64,000 nt of DNA from JAFLBI01 sp964616465. Lineage in GTDB: Bacteria; Bacteroidota; Bacteroidia; Chitinophagales; Chitinophagaceae. The stretch is from NCBI GenBank assembly GCA_964616465.1, contig CAZTTO010000003.1, positions 124,001 to 188,000 of the forward strand, read 5' to 3'. Shown piece by piece: positions 17,633-26,600 of the stretch; position 1 is the stretch's first letter; each line of letters opens with the position of its first letter. Under the pieces are notes generated by a model that was not told the origin of the DNA, made no database searches, and saw only the letters and a program-made list of their open reading frames with translations. The position numbers and the translations under genes were made by a program.

Positions 17633-18132
17633 GCTTTTTTTACAAGGGTTTCCAATTGAGCGTAAATGTATTCTTTTTCAAATCCTTTACTGAATAGGTA
17701 TTGGTAAAGTGCTGCCTTTTTTTCCAGAATTGATTTCTTGTTCAGACTCTGCCATTTTTTTTCAGCCAGCTTCTGAACAGTATGCACATAGTCTTCTTCT
17801 GGTATAGAAGCAAGTGCTTTTTTCAAACAATATGCACTTACTTTTTTCTGCATAAGGCCCTCTCTAATTTTCATGCGCCCCCATTGTTTCATTCTAAACT
17901 TACCCCCCGCATAAGCCATAGCAAAACGCTCTTCATTTAAATAGTCAGATTCAATGAGTTCTGCTAATATTTTTTCTACAGACTCTTTAAAAAGCCCCAT
18001 ACTATACAACTTCTCTTTCACTTCATAATGCGATCTTTCTTGGTAAGCACAATGTCGTTGAATCTTTACAAGCGCCTCATTTTCACTGAAATTTTTCAAA
18101 TTTTGAGCTAATTTTAAGGTTTGAGTGAACAA
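17629..18132 (-). CDS. recX: Regulatory protein RecX
   Basis: Small cytoplasmic modulator that inhibits RecA filament growth. RecX three-helix repeats are clear: AYQERSHYEVKEKLYSMG, DYLNEERFAMAYAGGKFRMKQWG and IREGLMQKKVS, with the conserved R/K-rich G(R)xKI turn. The open frame can be extended to 18228, but that would overlap the divergent response-regulator gene and its promoter. I prefer the TTG at 18132, which gives 167 residues and has GGGGCGGA just upstream. The start is uncertain because no ATG is available in the right place. The stop overlaps the lpxR-like start as ATGA. recA is not in this window. Confidence 0.87.
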   Translation of the reverse strand: MFTQTLKLAQNLKNFSENEALVKIQRHCAYQERSHYEVKEKLYSMGLFKESVEKILAELIESDYLNEERFAMAYAGGKFRMKQWGRMKIREGLMQKKVSAYCLKKALASIPEEDYVHTVQKLAEKKWQSLNKKSILEKKAALYQYLFSKGFEKEYIYAQLETLVKKA

Positions 18133-18150
18133 ATCCGCCCCAAATAAACT

Positions 18151-18158
18151 TAATTTTG
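18151..18158 (+). promoter_or_regulatory. Candidate -7 element for response regulator
   Basis: TAATTTTG matches the Bacteroidota -7 consensus TAnnTTTG and lies 16 bases before the ATG at 18175. The nearest upstream TTG (18121-18123) is 27 bases away, longer than the usual spacer. Confidence 0.4.
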
Positions 18159-18174
18159 AAAACAACCACAACCG

Positions 18175-18627
18175 ATGCCACCAATTTTTGATGTAAACGA
18201 AAAAACCCTTGAGAAGCTTGCACAACACAGTGTGCTCTTAATTGACGATGACAAGATTTATCAGTTCACCGCCAGGAAAATACTTGAATCTACTGGCTTA
18301 ACAAAGCGTATTTTATCTTTTTATAATGGAGAAGAGGCAATTAACTACCTCAAAAATGAGGCTATGTCCGATGAGTCTACTCCAGATGTTATTTTTTTAG
18401 ATATTAACATGCCCATCATGAATGGATGGGAGTTTTTGGAAGAATATAAAAAACTCAAAGGAACCTTTCCAAAGCCTATTGTTGTGTATATGGTTAGTTC
18501 TTCAGTAGATGATAGTGATATTCAGCGATCAAAAGAGTATGAAAGCGTTTCCGATTATATCATTAAACCCATCCCACGCGAAAAATACGAGCAACTAATC
18601 ACAAGTCTTAGAGACGCTACCCAGTAA
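18175..18627 (+). CDS. Single-domain response regulator (CheY-like receiver)
   Basis: Stand-alone receiver protein of 150 residues with no output domain. It shows the acidic pair in LIDDDKIYQ, the phosphoacceptor Asp76 in IFLDINMPIMNGWEF, the Ser/Thr switch region in VYMVSSSVDD and Lys131 in YIIKPIPREKY. Such proteins act by protein-protein contact or as phosphotransfer intermediates. An N-terminal extension of about 15 residues precedes the receiver. No histidine kinase is nearby, so the partner is unknown. It is transcribed divergently from recX with almost no space between them, and it ends 101 bases before dnaN. Confidence 0.93.
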   Translation: MPPIFDVNEKTLEKLAQHSVLLIDDDKIYQFTARKILESTGLTKRILSFYNGEEAINYLKNEAMSDESTPDVIFLDINMPIMNGWEFLEEYKKLKGTFPKPIVVYMVSSSVDDSDIQRSKEYESVSDYIIKPIPREKYEQLITSLRDATQ

Positions 18628-18662
18628 GGTTTTCCCCACTCTGTAAACCTACTGCCGCTTTA

Positions 18663-18695
18663 TTGGAACGGCTATTTGTCACTTCACTAGTTTTG
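18663..18695 (+). promoter_or_regulatory. Candidate promoter of dnaN
   Basis: TTG at 18663-18665 and TAGTTTTG at 18688-18695 are separated by 22 bases. This fits the Bacteroidota pattern TTG-N17-23-TAnnTTTG and implies a leader of roughly 27 bases before the dnaN ATG at 18729. Confidence 0.5.
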
Positions 18696-18728
18696 CATTA
18701 GGTTTGTTGCACAGATAAAACCTTAGGA

Positions 18729-19844
18729 ATGAAGTTTATAGTATCCTCAAACTCTTTGTTGAAGCACCTCCAATTGATTAATGGAGTTATTAATGCTAAT
18801 ACTGTCTTGCCTATTTTGGAAGACTTCTTGTTCGAAATTCAAGATAAAAAATTGCATGTGGTTGCAAGCGACTTAGAAACATTGATGCGCGTGCAAATGG
18901 ACGTTGAAAGTAAGGCAAACGGGAAGGTTTGTATTCCAGCTAAAATTTTAATGGATACACTTAAAAATATTGCCGATCAACCTCTAACATTCAACATTGA
19001 CAAAAACTTCCAAGTTGAAATTACCAGCGATAGTGGTAAATATAAAATGATGGGCGAAAACCCTGATAATTTCCCAAAAGCAGCGCCAGCCGATGATGCA
19101 AAGAGCTTTACCATGACAAGTGGCGGATTGGTTACAGCGATTAATAAAACATTGTTTGCTGTTAGTAACGATGATCTTCGTCCGGCTATGACCGGTGTGT
19201 ATTTTGAGCTACTTAAAGACGGTGTTCAGTTTGTTGCAACCGATGCACACCGATTGGTAAAATATAAAAGAACAGATGTAGAGGTAAGTCATGCAGATTC
19301 TTTTATTGTGCCTAAAAAATCATTGAATTTACTGCGTAATGCTTTGCCAGATAATGATGAGACAATTACTGTAAGTTATAATTCAAATCATTTATTCGTT
19401 CAGCAGGGTGAAACAGAAATGATTTGCCGTTTAATTGAAGCTCGTTTCCCTGATTATAAAGTGGTTATTCCAGCCGACAACCCTTACAAAATGGTGGTAA
19501 ACAGAGCCGACTTTCAAAGCGCTCTAAGGCGAGTAAGCGTATTTAGTAATAAAAGCACCAATCAAGTTGCTCTTCAAATTAATGGAAATGAACTTAAAAT
19601 GACTGCCCAAGATATTGATTTCAGCAATGAAGGTAATGAGCGTATGAATTGTGAGTTTGATGGGGGCGATTTACAAATTGCTTTCAACGCGCGCTTCTTA
19701 GTAGAAATGCTGAATGCAGCTGAAACAGATGAAGTAGTCATGAAACTTTCTGCACCTAACAAAGCGGGTATTATCCACCCTTCCGAGACCGCTGAAAATG
19801 AGGAGTTGCTTATGTTAGTCATGCCGCTCATGTTGAATAATTAA
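18729..19844 (+). CDS. dnaN: DNA polymerase III beta subunit (sliding clamp)
   Basis: Ring-forming processivity clamp for DNA polymerase III. The 371 residues form three homologous clamp domains (about 1-120, 127-250 and 252-371). The family motifs MKFIVSSNSLLKHLQ, TGVYFELLKDGVQFVATDAHRL and RLIEARFPDYK are visible, and the C-terminal LMLVMPLMLNN matches the usual conserved end (typically MPMR-L). The length is normal. There is no dnaA, recF or gyrB beside it, so this is not a standard dnaA-dnaN origin region and gives no evidence for oriC here. A strong terminator hairpin follows directly. Confidence 0.97.
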   Translation: MKFIVSSNSLLKHLQLINGVINANTVLPILEDFLFEIQDKKLHVVASDLETLMRVQMDVESKANGKVCIPAKILMDTLKNIADQPLTFNIDKNFQVEITSDSGKYKMMGENPDNFPKAAPADDAKSFTMTSGGLVTAINKTLFAVSNDDLRPAMTGVYFELLKDGVQFVATDAHRLVKYKRTDVEVSHADSFIVPKKSLNLLRNALPDNDETITVSYNSNHLFVQQGETEMICRLIEARFPDYKVVIPADNPYKMVVNRADFQSALRRVSVFSNKSTNQVALQINGNELKMTAQDIDFSNEGNERMNCEFDGGDLQIAFNARFLVEMLNAAETDEVVMKLSAPNKAGIIHPSETAENEELLMLVMPLMLNN

Positions 19845-19865
19845 TACATTAATTTTATTGCTTTT

Positions 19866-19905
19866 AAACTGCTTCAGCTAATCATGCTGGAGCAGTTTTG
19901 TTTTG
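19866..19905 (+). terminator. Rho-independent terminator after dnaN
   Basis: AAACTGCTTCAGC (19866-19878) and GCTGGAGCAGTTT (19886-19898) form a 13-bp stem with one wobble pair and a 7-base loop, followed by a T-rich stretch. Confidence 0.85.
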
Positions 19906-20001
19906 TGTGGTAAATCTAAAGAGTTTGATTTTTTAACATTCAAACGACCGCTTACAGTATTCAATTCACTTATTTTGCAATTCCCCTTTAAAAACAGTAG
20001 G

Positions 20002-20901
20002 ATGCATAGATTTAGCAGGACGTCTATATTTTTTTCTTATTTGCTTGTCTTTTGTTTCATGGCAGTTCAAGCTTTTGCACAAACAGTGGATAGCCTCGAC
20101 AAAAAAGATATTGACAGCTTACAGATAGTAAAAATGGAGTCGAAAAGACCGTTAAAACTTTTGCATGCAGAGCCATTATACATTGATTTAATTCGCGATT
20201 TAGGCGCTAGAAAAGGAGAGAAAGAGTGGAATATAGGAGCTGGCATTCAAGATAATATTGAGTTTGATACCTATCAAGCATTAATTGAATATGAGTGGGC
20301 ACCTATTAACAGACTTGGTTTGGAGGTAGAACTGCCTTTTACAATGAATGCATTCTCTACAAGAACGGCACCTACTACCAGCAGGTTGAACAGCCTAAAA
20401 TTAGCTGCACAATATACTTTCTTGGTAAGTGATGTTGCAAAAACATCTCTTGCTATTGGTTATTTACATGAGTTTGAATTACCCGAGTTTAGAGATTATG
20501 GCAAAACTCGTATGCTACAAGGCCATCTTTTTAGTCCATTTTTTATAGCTGCAAAAAGATGGGATACACATCTTCATACCTTAATTTATACTGGTCCAAT
20601 TATTGAAAGAAACTTAGTCAGTCGAACATCACACGTTGGCTATCAATTTCATTTCAACTTTCATTATATGATTCCTGGTACAAGAAACTTTATAGGTATA
20701 GAATGGAATAATATTCGCGACAAACAAATGTCGAGTAGCGTTATTAGACCTCAAATGCGTGTTTCGGTTACAGATCATATGTTGGTTGGTATTGTAACAG
20801 GTATTCCTACTCGACGACAAAACGAAAGATTTAGTTCTTTCTTGCGGCTTATTTACGAGCCGCCACACAAAAAAGCAGTTGCTAAGCAGGTAAAATCTTA
20901 G
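20002..20901 (+). CDS. Conserved outer-membrane-type protein (HAEPLYIDLIRDLGARKGE family)
   Basis: Exported protein of 299 residues that I do not recognise functionally. Starting at ATG 20002 it opens with a signal peptide (MHRFSRTSIFFSYLLVFCFM...AFAQ). The block LLHAEPLYIDLIRDLGARKG is strongly patterned and probably diagnostic of a conserved Bacteroidota family. The rest alternates polar and aromatic residues (YEWAPINRLGLEVELPF, LHTLIYTGPIIER, NFHYMIPGTRNFIGIEWN), as in a small beta-barrel. A TTG at 19903 would add 33 residues lying inside the dnaN terminator, so I reject it. It may be a porin-like or transport protein; this is inference from strand pattern only. Confidence 0.7.
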   Translation: MHRFSRTSIFFSYLLVFCFMAVQAFAQTVDSLDKKDIDSLQIVKMESKRPLKLLHAEPLYIDLIRDLGARKGEKEWNIGAGIQDNIEFDTYQALIEYEWAPINRLGLEVELPFTMNAFSTRTAPTTSRLNSLKLAAQYTFLVSDVAKTSLAIGYLHEFELPEFRDYGKTRMLQGHLFSPFFIAAKRWDTHLHTLIYTGPIIERNLVSRTSHVGYQFHFNFHYMIPGTRNFIGIEWNNIRDKQMSSSVIRPQMRVSVTDHMLVGIVTGIPTRRQNERFSSFLRLIYEPPHKKAVAKQVKS

Positions 20902-20970
20902 TAGGTCCTGAACAAGAAAAGCAAACTGTTGTCTTAATTTGTACTTTAGACAGCACTTAAAGCTTGCTAT

Positions 20971-21792
20971 ATGGACCAACTCATTGCTTATTTTTCGAAC
21001 CTCGAACAAAGGCCTCTAGAACGACTGGCTATTTTAGTGGGAGGACTTTTGTTTTTCTGGATACTAGAGGGGAGTATTCCTCTGTTTGCACTTCGCTATA
21101 AGAAAACGAAGCTAAAACATGCAATGGTGAATATGGGGTTTACTGTTATTCATCTCATCATTCACACATTCTTAGCATTGGTTATCATTTTTTTAAGCGA
21201 TTGGTGTAAGTCCAACGCCTTTGGAATTGTGTATTGGATAAATGCGGGAATTGGATTAACTATACTCATTAGTTTTCTAGCTTTAGATTTTTTTGGCGGC
21301 TGGTTAGTTCATATGACAGAGCATAAAGTGCCTTTACTTTGGCGATTTCATGTAGTGCACCATGCCGATAATAAAGTAGATGTTACAACCGGTTTAAGGC
21401 ATCATCCAGTTGAAAGTGTTCTTCGTGGAATATTCTTCTTCATGGCAATTGTGGTGAGCGGTGCACCTATGTATGCAGTTATGATATTTCAAACAATTGT
21501 AATTATTGCCACTGCATTTACCCATGCAAATATTAGTTTGCCAAAAGCTGTTGACAATACATTAAGTTGGATACTGGTATCACCCAATATGCATAAGGTT
21601 CACCATCATTGGAAGCAGCCGTATACTGATAGTAATTATGGAGCAGTATTAAGTATTTGGGATAGGATGCTGGGAACGTTTATGAAGCTTGATACTAAAG
21701 AAATTAAGTATGGTTTAGATCGCTATTACCCCAATGAGAAAGATGAAGATTTTCTCGAGCTCATGAAAAGACCTTTTGGTAAGATAGAGTAA
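20971..21792 (+). CDS. Sterol desaturase / fatty acid hydroxylase family protein
   Basis: Membrane di-iron oxygenase of 273 residues. Four or five hydrophobic segments surround the eight-histidine signature of the family: HMTEH, HVVHH, GLRHHPVE and MHKVHHHW, with HANISLP between. These bind the two irons. Bacterial members hydroxylate fatty acyl chains, carotenoids or hopanoid/sterol-like lipids, and the substrate here cannot be read. It sits between the outer-membrane-type protein and kdsB (9 bases upstream of kdsB). That spacing suggests expression with an LPS-sugar gene and makes a lipid A or membrane-lipid substrate plausible. Confidence 0.9.
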   Translation: MDQLIAYFSNLEQRPLERLAILVGGLLFFWILEGSIPLFALRYKKTKLKHAMVNMGFTVIHLIIHTFLALVIIFLSDWCKSNAFGIVYWINAGIGLTILISFLALDFFGGWLVHMTEHKVPLLWRFHVVHHADNKVDVTTGLRHHPVESVLRGIFFFMAIVVSGAPMYAVMIFQTIVIIATAFTHANISLPKAVDNTLSWILVSPNMHKVHHHWKQPYTDSNYGAVLSIWDRMLGTFMKLDTKEIKYGLDRYYPNEKDEDFLELMKRPFGKIE

Positions 21793-21801
21793 CATTGCAA
21801 C

Positions 21802-22527
21802 ATGAAAACTGCTGCTTTTATACCAGCCCGATATGCTGCAACTCGATTTCCAGCAAAACTCATGCAATTATTGGGTAATGAACCTGTAATTGTGCATACT
21901 TGGAAAAACACCTTAGCAACAGGCTTATTTGATGAAGTTTATGTAGTAACAGATAGCGATATCATTTACAAGACTATTGAAGATGCTGGCGGAAAAGCCA
22001 TCATGAGTAAAAAACCACATGAAAGTGGCAGCGACCGTATTGCTGAAGCTGTAAAAGATGTAGATGTTGATATTGTGGTGAATGTACAAGGCGATGAACC
22101 CTTTGTAAAAAGAGCACCACTAGAAGCCCTCCTTCATGTTTTTGATGGTGAAGCAGGGAAACAAGTACAGGTAGCTAGCTTAATGCAAGAGTTAACTGAT
22201 ACTTCGCTAATTCAAGACCCTAATTATGTGAAGGTGGCCGTTGACTTACACTTCAATGCGTTGTTTTTTAGTCGAAGTGTGGTTCCTTACCCAAGAGATC
22301 CCGCTGCAATAAAAGCTTATTATGAACATATTGGTGTATATGCTTTTAAAAAGCAAGCACTGCTCGACTTTACATCCTGGCCCATGACACCTTTAGAAGC
22401 AGCAGAAAAAATTGAGTGTTTGCGTTATCTTGAACATGGAGTACCCATAAAAATGGTAGCTACTAGTTATATGGGGGTGGAAATAGATACTCCTGAAGAT
22501 TTAGTTAAAGCCGCAAAACTTTTATAG
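21802..22527 (+). CDS. kdsB: 3-deoxy-manno-octulosonate cytidylyltransferase (CMP-KDO synthetase)
   Basis: Activates KDO with CTP for attachment to lipid A. The 241-residue protein starts with the nucleotide-binding motif FIPARYAATRFPAKLM and contains the diagnostic ESGSDRIAEA, VNVQGDEPFV and YYEHIGVYAFKK blocks. The end VEIDTPEDLVKAAKLL is typical. The length is standard (E. coli KdsB has 248). It lies 9 bases after the hydroxylase gene and 3 before the small membrane protein gene, so the three are probably one transcript. Its presence shows KDO-containing LPS. Confidence 0.96.
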   Translation: MKTAAFIPARYAATRFPAKLMQLLGNEPVIVHTWKNTLATGLFDEVYVVTDSDIIYKTIEDAGGKAIMSKKPHESGSDRIAEAVKDVDVDIVVNVQGDEPFVKRAPLEALLHVFDGEAGKQVQVASLMQELTDTSLIQDPNYVKVAVDLHFNALFFSRSVVPYPRDPAAIKAYYEHIGVYAFKKQALLDFTSWPMTPLEAAEKIECLRYLEHGVPIKMVATSYMGVEIDTPEDLVKAAKLL

Positions 22528-22530
22528 AGA

Positions 22531-22935
22531 ATGGAGTTGACTATCAAACGATCTAATTCTTGGTTTTTAAAATTTGCAAGTTTTCAGGTTTATTTGAATG
22601 ATGAACTCATCGGTGAAATCAAATCAGGTAAAACTTTTCAACTGTCAGCCGAAATTGGAGACACTTTGCATATTTATCAGTCTGGTTCAAAACATGGCAC
22701 AAAAGCCTGGGTGATAGATGCGCAAACGCCTTATGTACTTGAAGTGCATCCAAATGCTACCTATCAAATACTAAGCATTTTGGTTGGTCCATCGCTCATT
22801 TTACCAATGGTTTTGAAACCATGGATTGGATTATATTGGTCAAGCGGAATTGCGTTTGGTGTTATTCTAACTTTAGCTATAGTTCTAATCAAAGGCAAAT
22901 ACAATTGGCTGCTCTTAAAAACGAATCAGCACTAG
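22531..22935 (+). CDS. Small membrane protein of unknown function
   Basis: Protein of 134 residues that I do not recognise. The first 85 residues look like a compact beta domain (KRSNSWFLKFASFQVYLNDE, LIGEIKSGKTFQLSAEIGDT, LHIYQSGSKHGTKAWV). Two hydrophobic segments follow (about 84-103 and 106-125), so the beta part is anchored in the inner membrane. There is no signal peptide. It starts 3 bases after kdsB and overlaps the convergent MBL hydrolase gene by 4 bases at its stop. The tight spacing suggests cotranscription with kdsB but gives no firm function. Confidence 0.65.
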   Translation: MELTIKRSNSWFLKFASFQVYLNDELIGEIKSGKTFQLSAEIGDTLHIYQSGSKHGTKAWVIDAQTPYVLEVHPNATYQILSILVGPSLILPMVLKPWIGLYWSSGIAFGVILTLAIVLIKGKYNWLLLKTNQH

Positions 22936-23570
22936 TTTAAAAACGGGTTATGCTCTTTTTCGTATCCAATTTTTGTAGGAATGCCATGACCGCTGTAAAC
23001 CACCACATCATCTGGTAATGTGAACAGCTGCTCTCTAATGCTGTTTAATAGTGTTGTATGATTTCCACCAGGCAAATCTGTTCTGCCAATACTTTCTCTA
23101 AACAACACATCTCCTCCAAGTAAGATTTTTTGCTTGCTATGATAAAAGCAAATGCTGCCAGGAGAATGTCCGGGTGCCCACAAGATGTCTAGTTTTTCAT
23201 CTCCCAACATTAGTTCTTCGCCTTCGCGAATAAAATGAAGGGGGCCACTGTAGTTTTCAAATGGCATTCCCCAAGCTTGTCCACTCTGGGGCGCAAATGC
23301 TAGAACCTTCTCTTCCAGCGGATGAATGTGCAGTTCCAATCCATAGGTATCGTATACCCATTTATTGCCAAAAACATGATCTAAATGACAGTGTGTATTC
23401 AAAAGCATAATAGGTGTAAGCTTTTTATCACTCAGAAAATCCTGTAGTTGCTTTTGCTCATGAGGGAAGTAGCAACCAGGATCAATAATCATGGCTTCTC
23501 CTGAGTCGTTGAACAAAACATATGTATTTTCTTGTATAGGGCTGAAGACAAAGCATTTTACATGTAGCAT
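22932..23570 (-). CDS. MBL fold metallo-hydrolase (glyoxalase II-like)
   Basis: Metallo-beta-lactamase-fold hydrolase of 212 residues. The metal site HCHLDH occupies residues 60-65. Later ligands are His in WAPGHSPGSICFY, Asp in LLGGDVLFRESIGRTDLPGG and His in VYSGHGIPTKIG. The GRTDLPGG segment and short length match the YcbL/glyoxalase II-like branch, which hydrolyses thioesters or related compounds in the cytoplasm. It lacks the C-terminal substrate domain of full-length glyoxalase II. It is convergent with and overlaps the small membrane protein gene. The exact substrate is unknown. Confidence 0.9.
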   Translation of the reverse strand: MLHVKCFVFSPIQENTYVLFNDSGEAMIIDPGCYFPHEQKQLQDFLSDKKLTPIMLLNTHCHLDHVFGNKWVYDTYGLELHIHPLEEKVLAFAPQSGQAWGMPFENYSGPLHFIREGEELMLGDEKLDILWAPGHSPGSICFYHSKQKILLGGDVLFRESIGRTDLPGGNHTTLLNSIREQLFTLPDDVVVYSGHGIPTKIGYEKEHNPFLN

Positions 23571-23640
23571 AATTGTAATTTTAACCTAGTATTTCAATTG
23601 AAATGGAGTACTTTTAAAACGCTAAAGTTCGGATATGCAG

Positions 23641-26600
23641 ATGAATCGTGTATACAAGTGGATGATTTTTGTTGTTTGTTGTTTTCCATTGTGGGCCTTA
23701 TCGCAAGTCAACACAGTGGAGTTTGGAAAGAACCGATTACAATACAAGAAGTTTCAATGGAAGTTTTATCAATCTCCCAACTTCAATGTGTACATCACAC
23801 AAAATGGAACCGAACTGGGAAAATATGCTTTACAAGTTGCTGAAGAAGAACTAAGAGACCTTGAAAATTTTATTGAGTTCTCTTTACAGCGAAGGGCTAA
23901 TTTGGTAATCTATAACAATTACGATGATTACAAAGCCAGTAATATTGGTACTGGGTTGGATTGGCAGAATTCTGGTGGACTTACTAAACTAGTCAACAAT
24001 AAAATTCCATTGTATTTTGATGGGAACCACAACAACCTGCGAATTAAAATACGAGAAGGAATAGCAAAGGTTTTAACTGATAACTTGTTGTTTGGTGATG
24101 ATATTGGAGAATTTGCAAGTAACCAAGCATTGCTTGATTTGCCTAAGTGGCTGGTTGATGGGTATGTTTCTTACGCCGCACAGTCATGGAGTACCGAAAA
24201 AGATGATGCGCTGAAAAGCGCAATTTTGGGTGGAGGATACAATAATTTTTATCAGTTTGCTTTTCAACAACCCTTGTTAGCGGGTCATGGATTTTGGCAC
24301 TTTATGGCCGAGAAGTACAAAAAAGAAAGCGTAACCTACTTTTTATACTTGGCAAGAATCTACAAAAATTTGAACCAAGCTTCATTACGCATTTGTAAGA
24401 AAAAATTCAAAGATGTGCTCGAGGAGTTTATGGAATATCAGCTTACAAAATATGCCAACGATATTCGTCAGAGAAGAAATGCTCCCAAAGGACAGCTAGC
24501 AGTAACTGAAGAAGTTGATAAAAAAGATTTTTTCCGTTTTCAGGTGAATCCTAATCCGCGTAATAATTCCTATTCAGTTGTTGAATTCAAGGATGGAATC
24601 TACAAAGTGAAGCTGGTTGAGAATTTTTATGATGAACGCATTCTATTCAAGAGCGGTGCGTTAACCCGTCAAGGTGATGTGAATCCAAATTCACCTGTAA
24701 TGGCATGGGACGGTAAGGGTACAAGACTCGCTGTTATCTATACGGAACAAGGTAAGACGAAGATGTTTGTGTGGGATGTAATTGCTCGCTATAAGAGGAA
24801 CAAACAAACATTAGATCAATTTGATCAGGTGATTGATGCATCGTATATGCTCGATGCCAATACACTGGTGCTAAGTGCTGTAAAAAATGGGCACACAGAT
24901 ATTTTTACTTACAAAATTGAAGAGCAGAAAGTAGAACAAATTACAAATGATGTGTACGATGATTTGGATCCAACATTTGTAAGCTTTCCCAATCGTTCTG
25001 GAATCATCTTTAGCTCAAATAGACCTAGTCCAGATGCCCCCAATAAAGACACTGTTTTACCAAGTAGGTATAATTACAATGTATTTATGGTTGATATCTT
25101 GAATAAGAGCAAGGAAAAACAAATTACACAGCTTACCAATGTAAAAATGGGCAATGCAAGATTTCCAATGCAATACAATACCAACCACTTCACTTTTGTA
25201 AGTGATGAAAATGGAATTGGCAACCGTTGGGCTGGATTTTTCTCCACTCAAAGAGATGGATTAGATACATTGTATTACGTTGGAGATGAGTTGCTGCGAA
25301 ATCCTTCCTTTCAAGAATTAGATTCTGCATTAATGGCTTGGCAAAAGCAGGAGCCAGACAGTATTAGCTATTTCCAAGTTTTTAAAGATAGCACGTACAC
25401 TTTCCCTATGACCAATTATCAGAGCTCATTATTAGAAACTAGAATTGCTGGCAACAATGGTCAGGTGAGTGAAGTAAGAAGAGAAGGTGATTTTAAATTT
25501 TTGTATAAGTTGAAGGTTGATGAAGCGGTGCTTACAAAAAGAAACATCAATGCACGTCCGACCGACTATATGAAGCGATTATTATCAGATAATCGCGCTG
25601 CAAGAGGGGGTCCTGTAACTATTAACCAACAGAATACCAATAAAAACAGCCAATCTGATACTGCTAAAAAAGTTCCAAAAAAAGTTTTCCAAACAGAATT
25701 TGAAGATGATTCTACTTGGACTGCTCCAACAGTAATAACACAAAGCATTCAAAAGACTATGCTCGAGCGATCGAAGCTGTTCAACTATCGCTTAAAGTTT
25801 AGTGCCGATTATATACTTGCAGGATTTACAAATAACGTTTTGATTAACAGATTTCAGCCTTATGCAGGTGGATTTGGTCCGGTTCAACTCAACAATGGCA
25901 ATGCATTTAACGGAACATTACGAGTTGGTGTAACTGATATTATGGAGGACTATCAGTTTATGGGAGGTGTAAGAATGGGTACTGATTTGCGAGATAAAGA
26001 TTTGTTTTTCTCATTTTATAATAGAAGAAAAAGATTAGACTGGGGTGTAACTTATTTCAGAAGTAACGTAACCAATTTAACTGGTTTTTTCCTAGGAACT
26101 CCTTACGAACTGTATAATACTCAAGTTAACACCAATTTATATCAGTTAAACTTATCCTATCCAATATCGGAAACAAAATCGGTGAGAGCCAATATTGGAT
26201 TTAGAAGTGATAGGGGTATTGTACGCCCAATCAACTTTTTAACAGGTGGAGCAGATAGAAATGGTTTAGCTGCACCAGATAGTGTTGCAACTTTTGGGGT
26301 AGCTCGACTAGAGTATGTGCATGATAATACTTTGAATCCGACTTTAAATATTTGGAATGGCTTACGCTGGAAAGTGTACATGGATGTAAATTCACCAGTT
26401 GGATATACCAATAGTGTTCGAAATACTACTTTTAATTTTGGTTTTGATGGTCGCTATTACAAAAAGATTTATCGCAACTTTATTTGGGCGGGAAGAGCTG
26501 CGGCTGATTTTTCTTGGGGTAACGCAAAAGTTATTTATTACCTAGGTGGAACCGATGGTTGGTTAGCGCCAAGATTCAACAATGCCAATCGTCCAGCTCC

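Noticed and set aside
18729..19844. dnaN as a sign of the replication origin
   Set aside because: dnaA, recF and gyrB are not adjacent and no DnaA-box cluster was seen in the flanks, so I do not call an origin.
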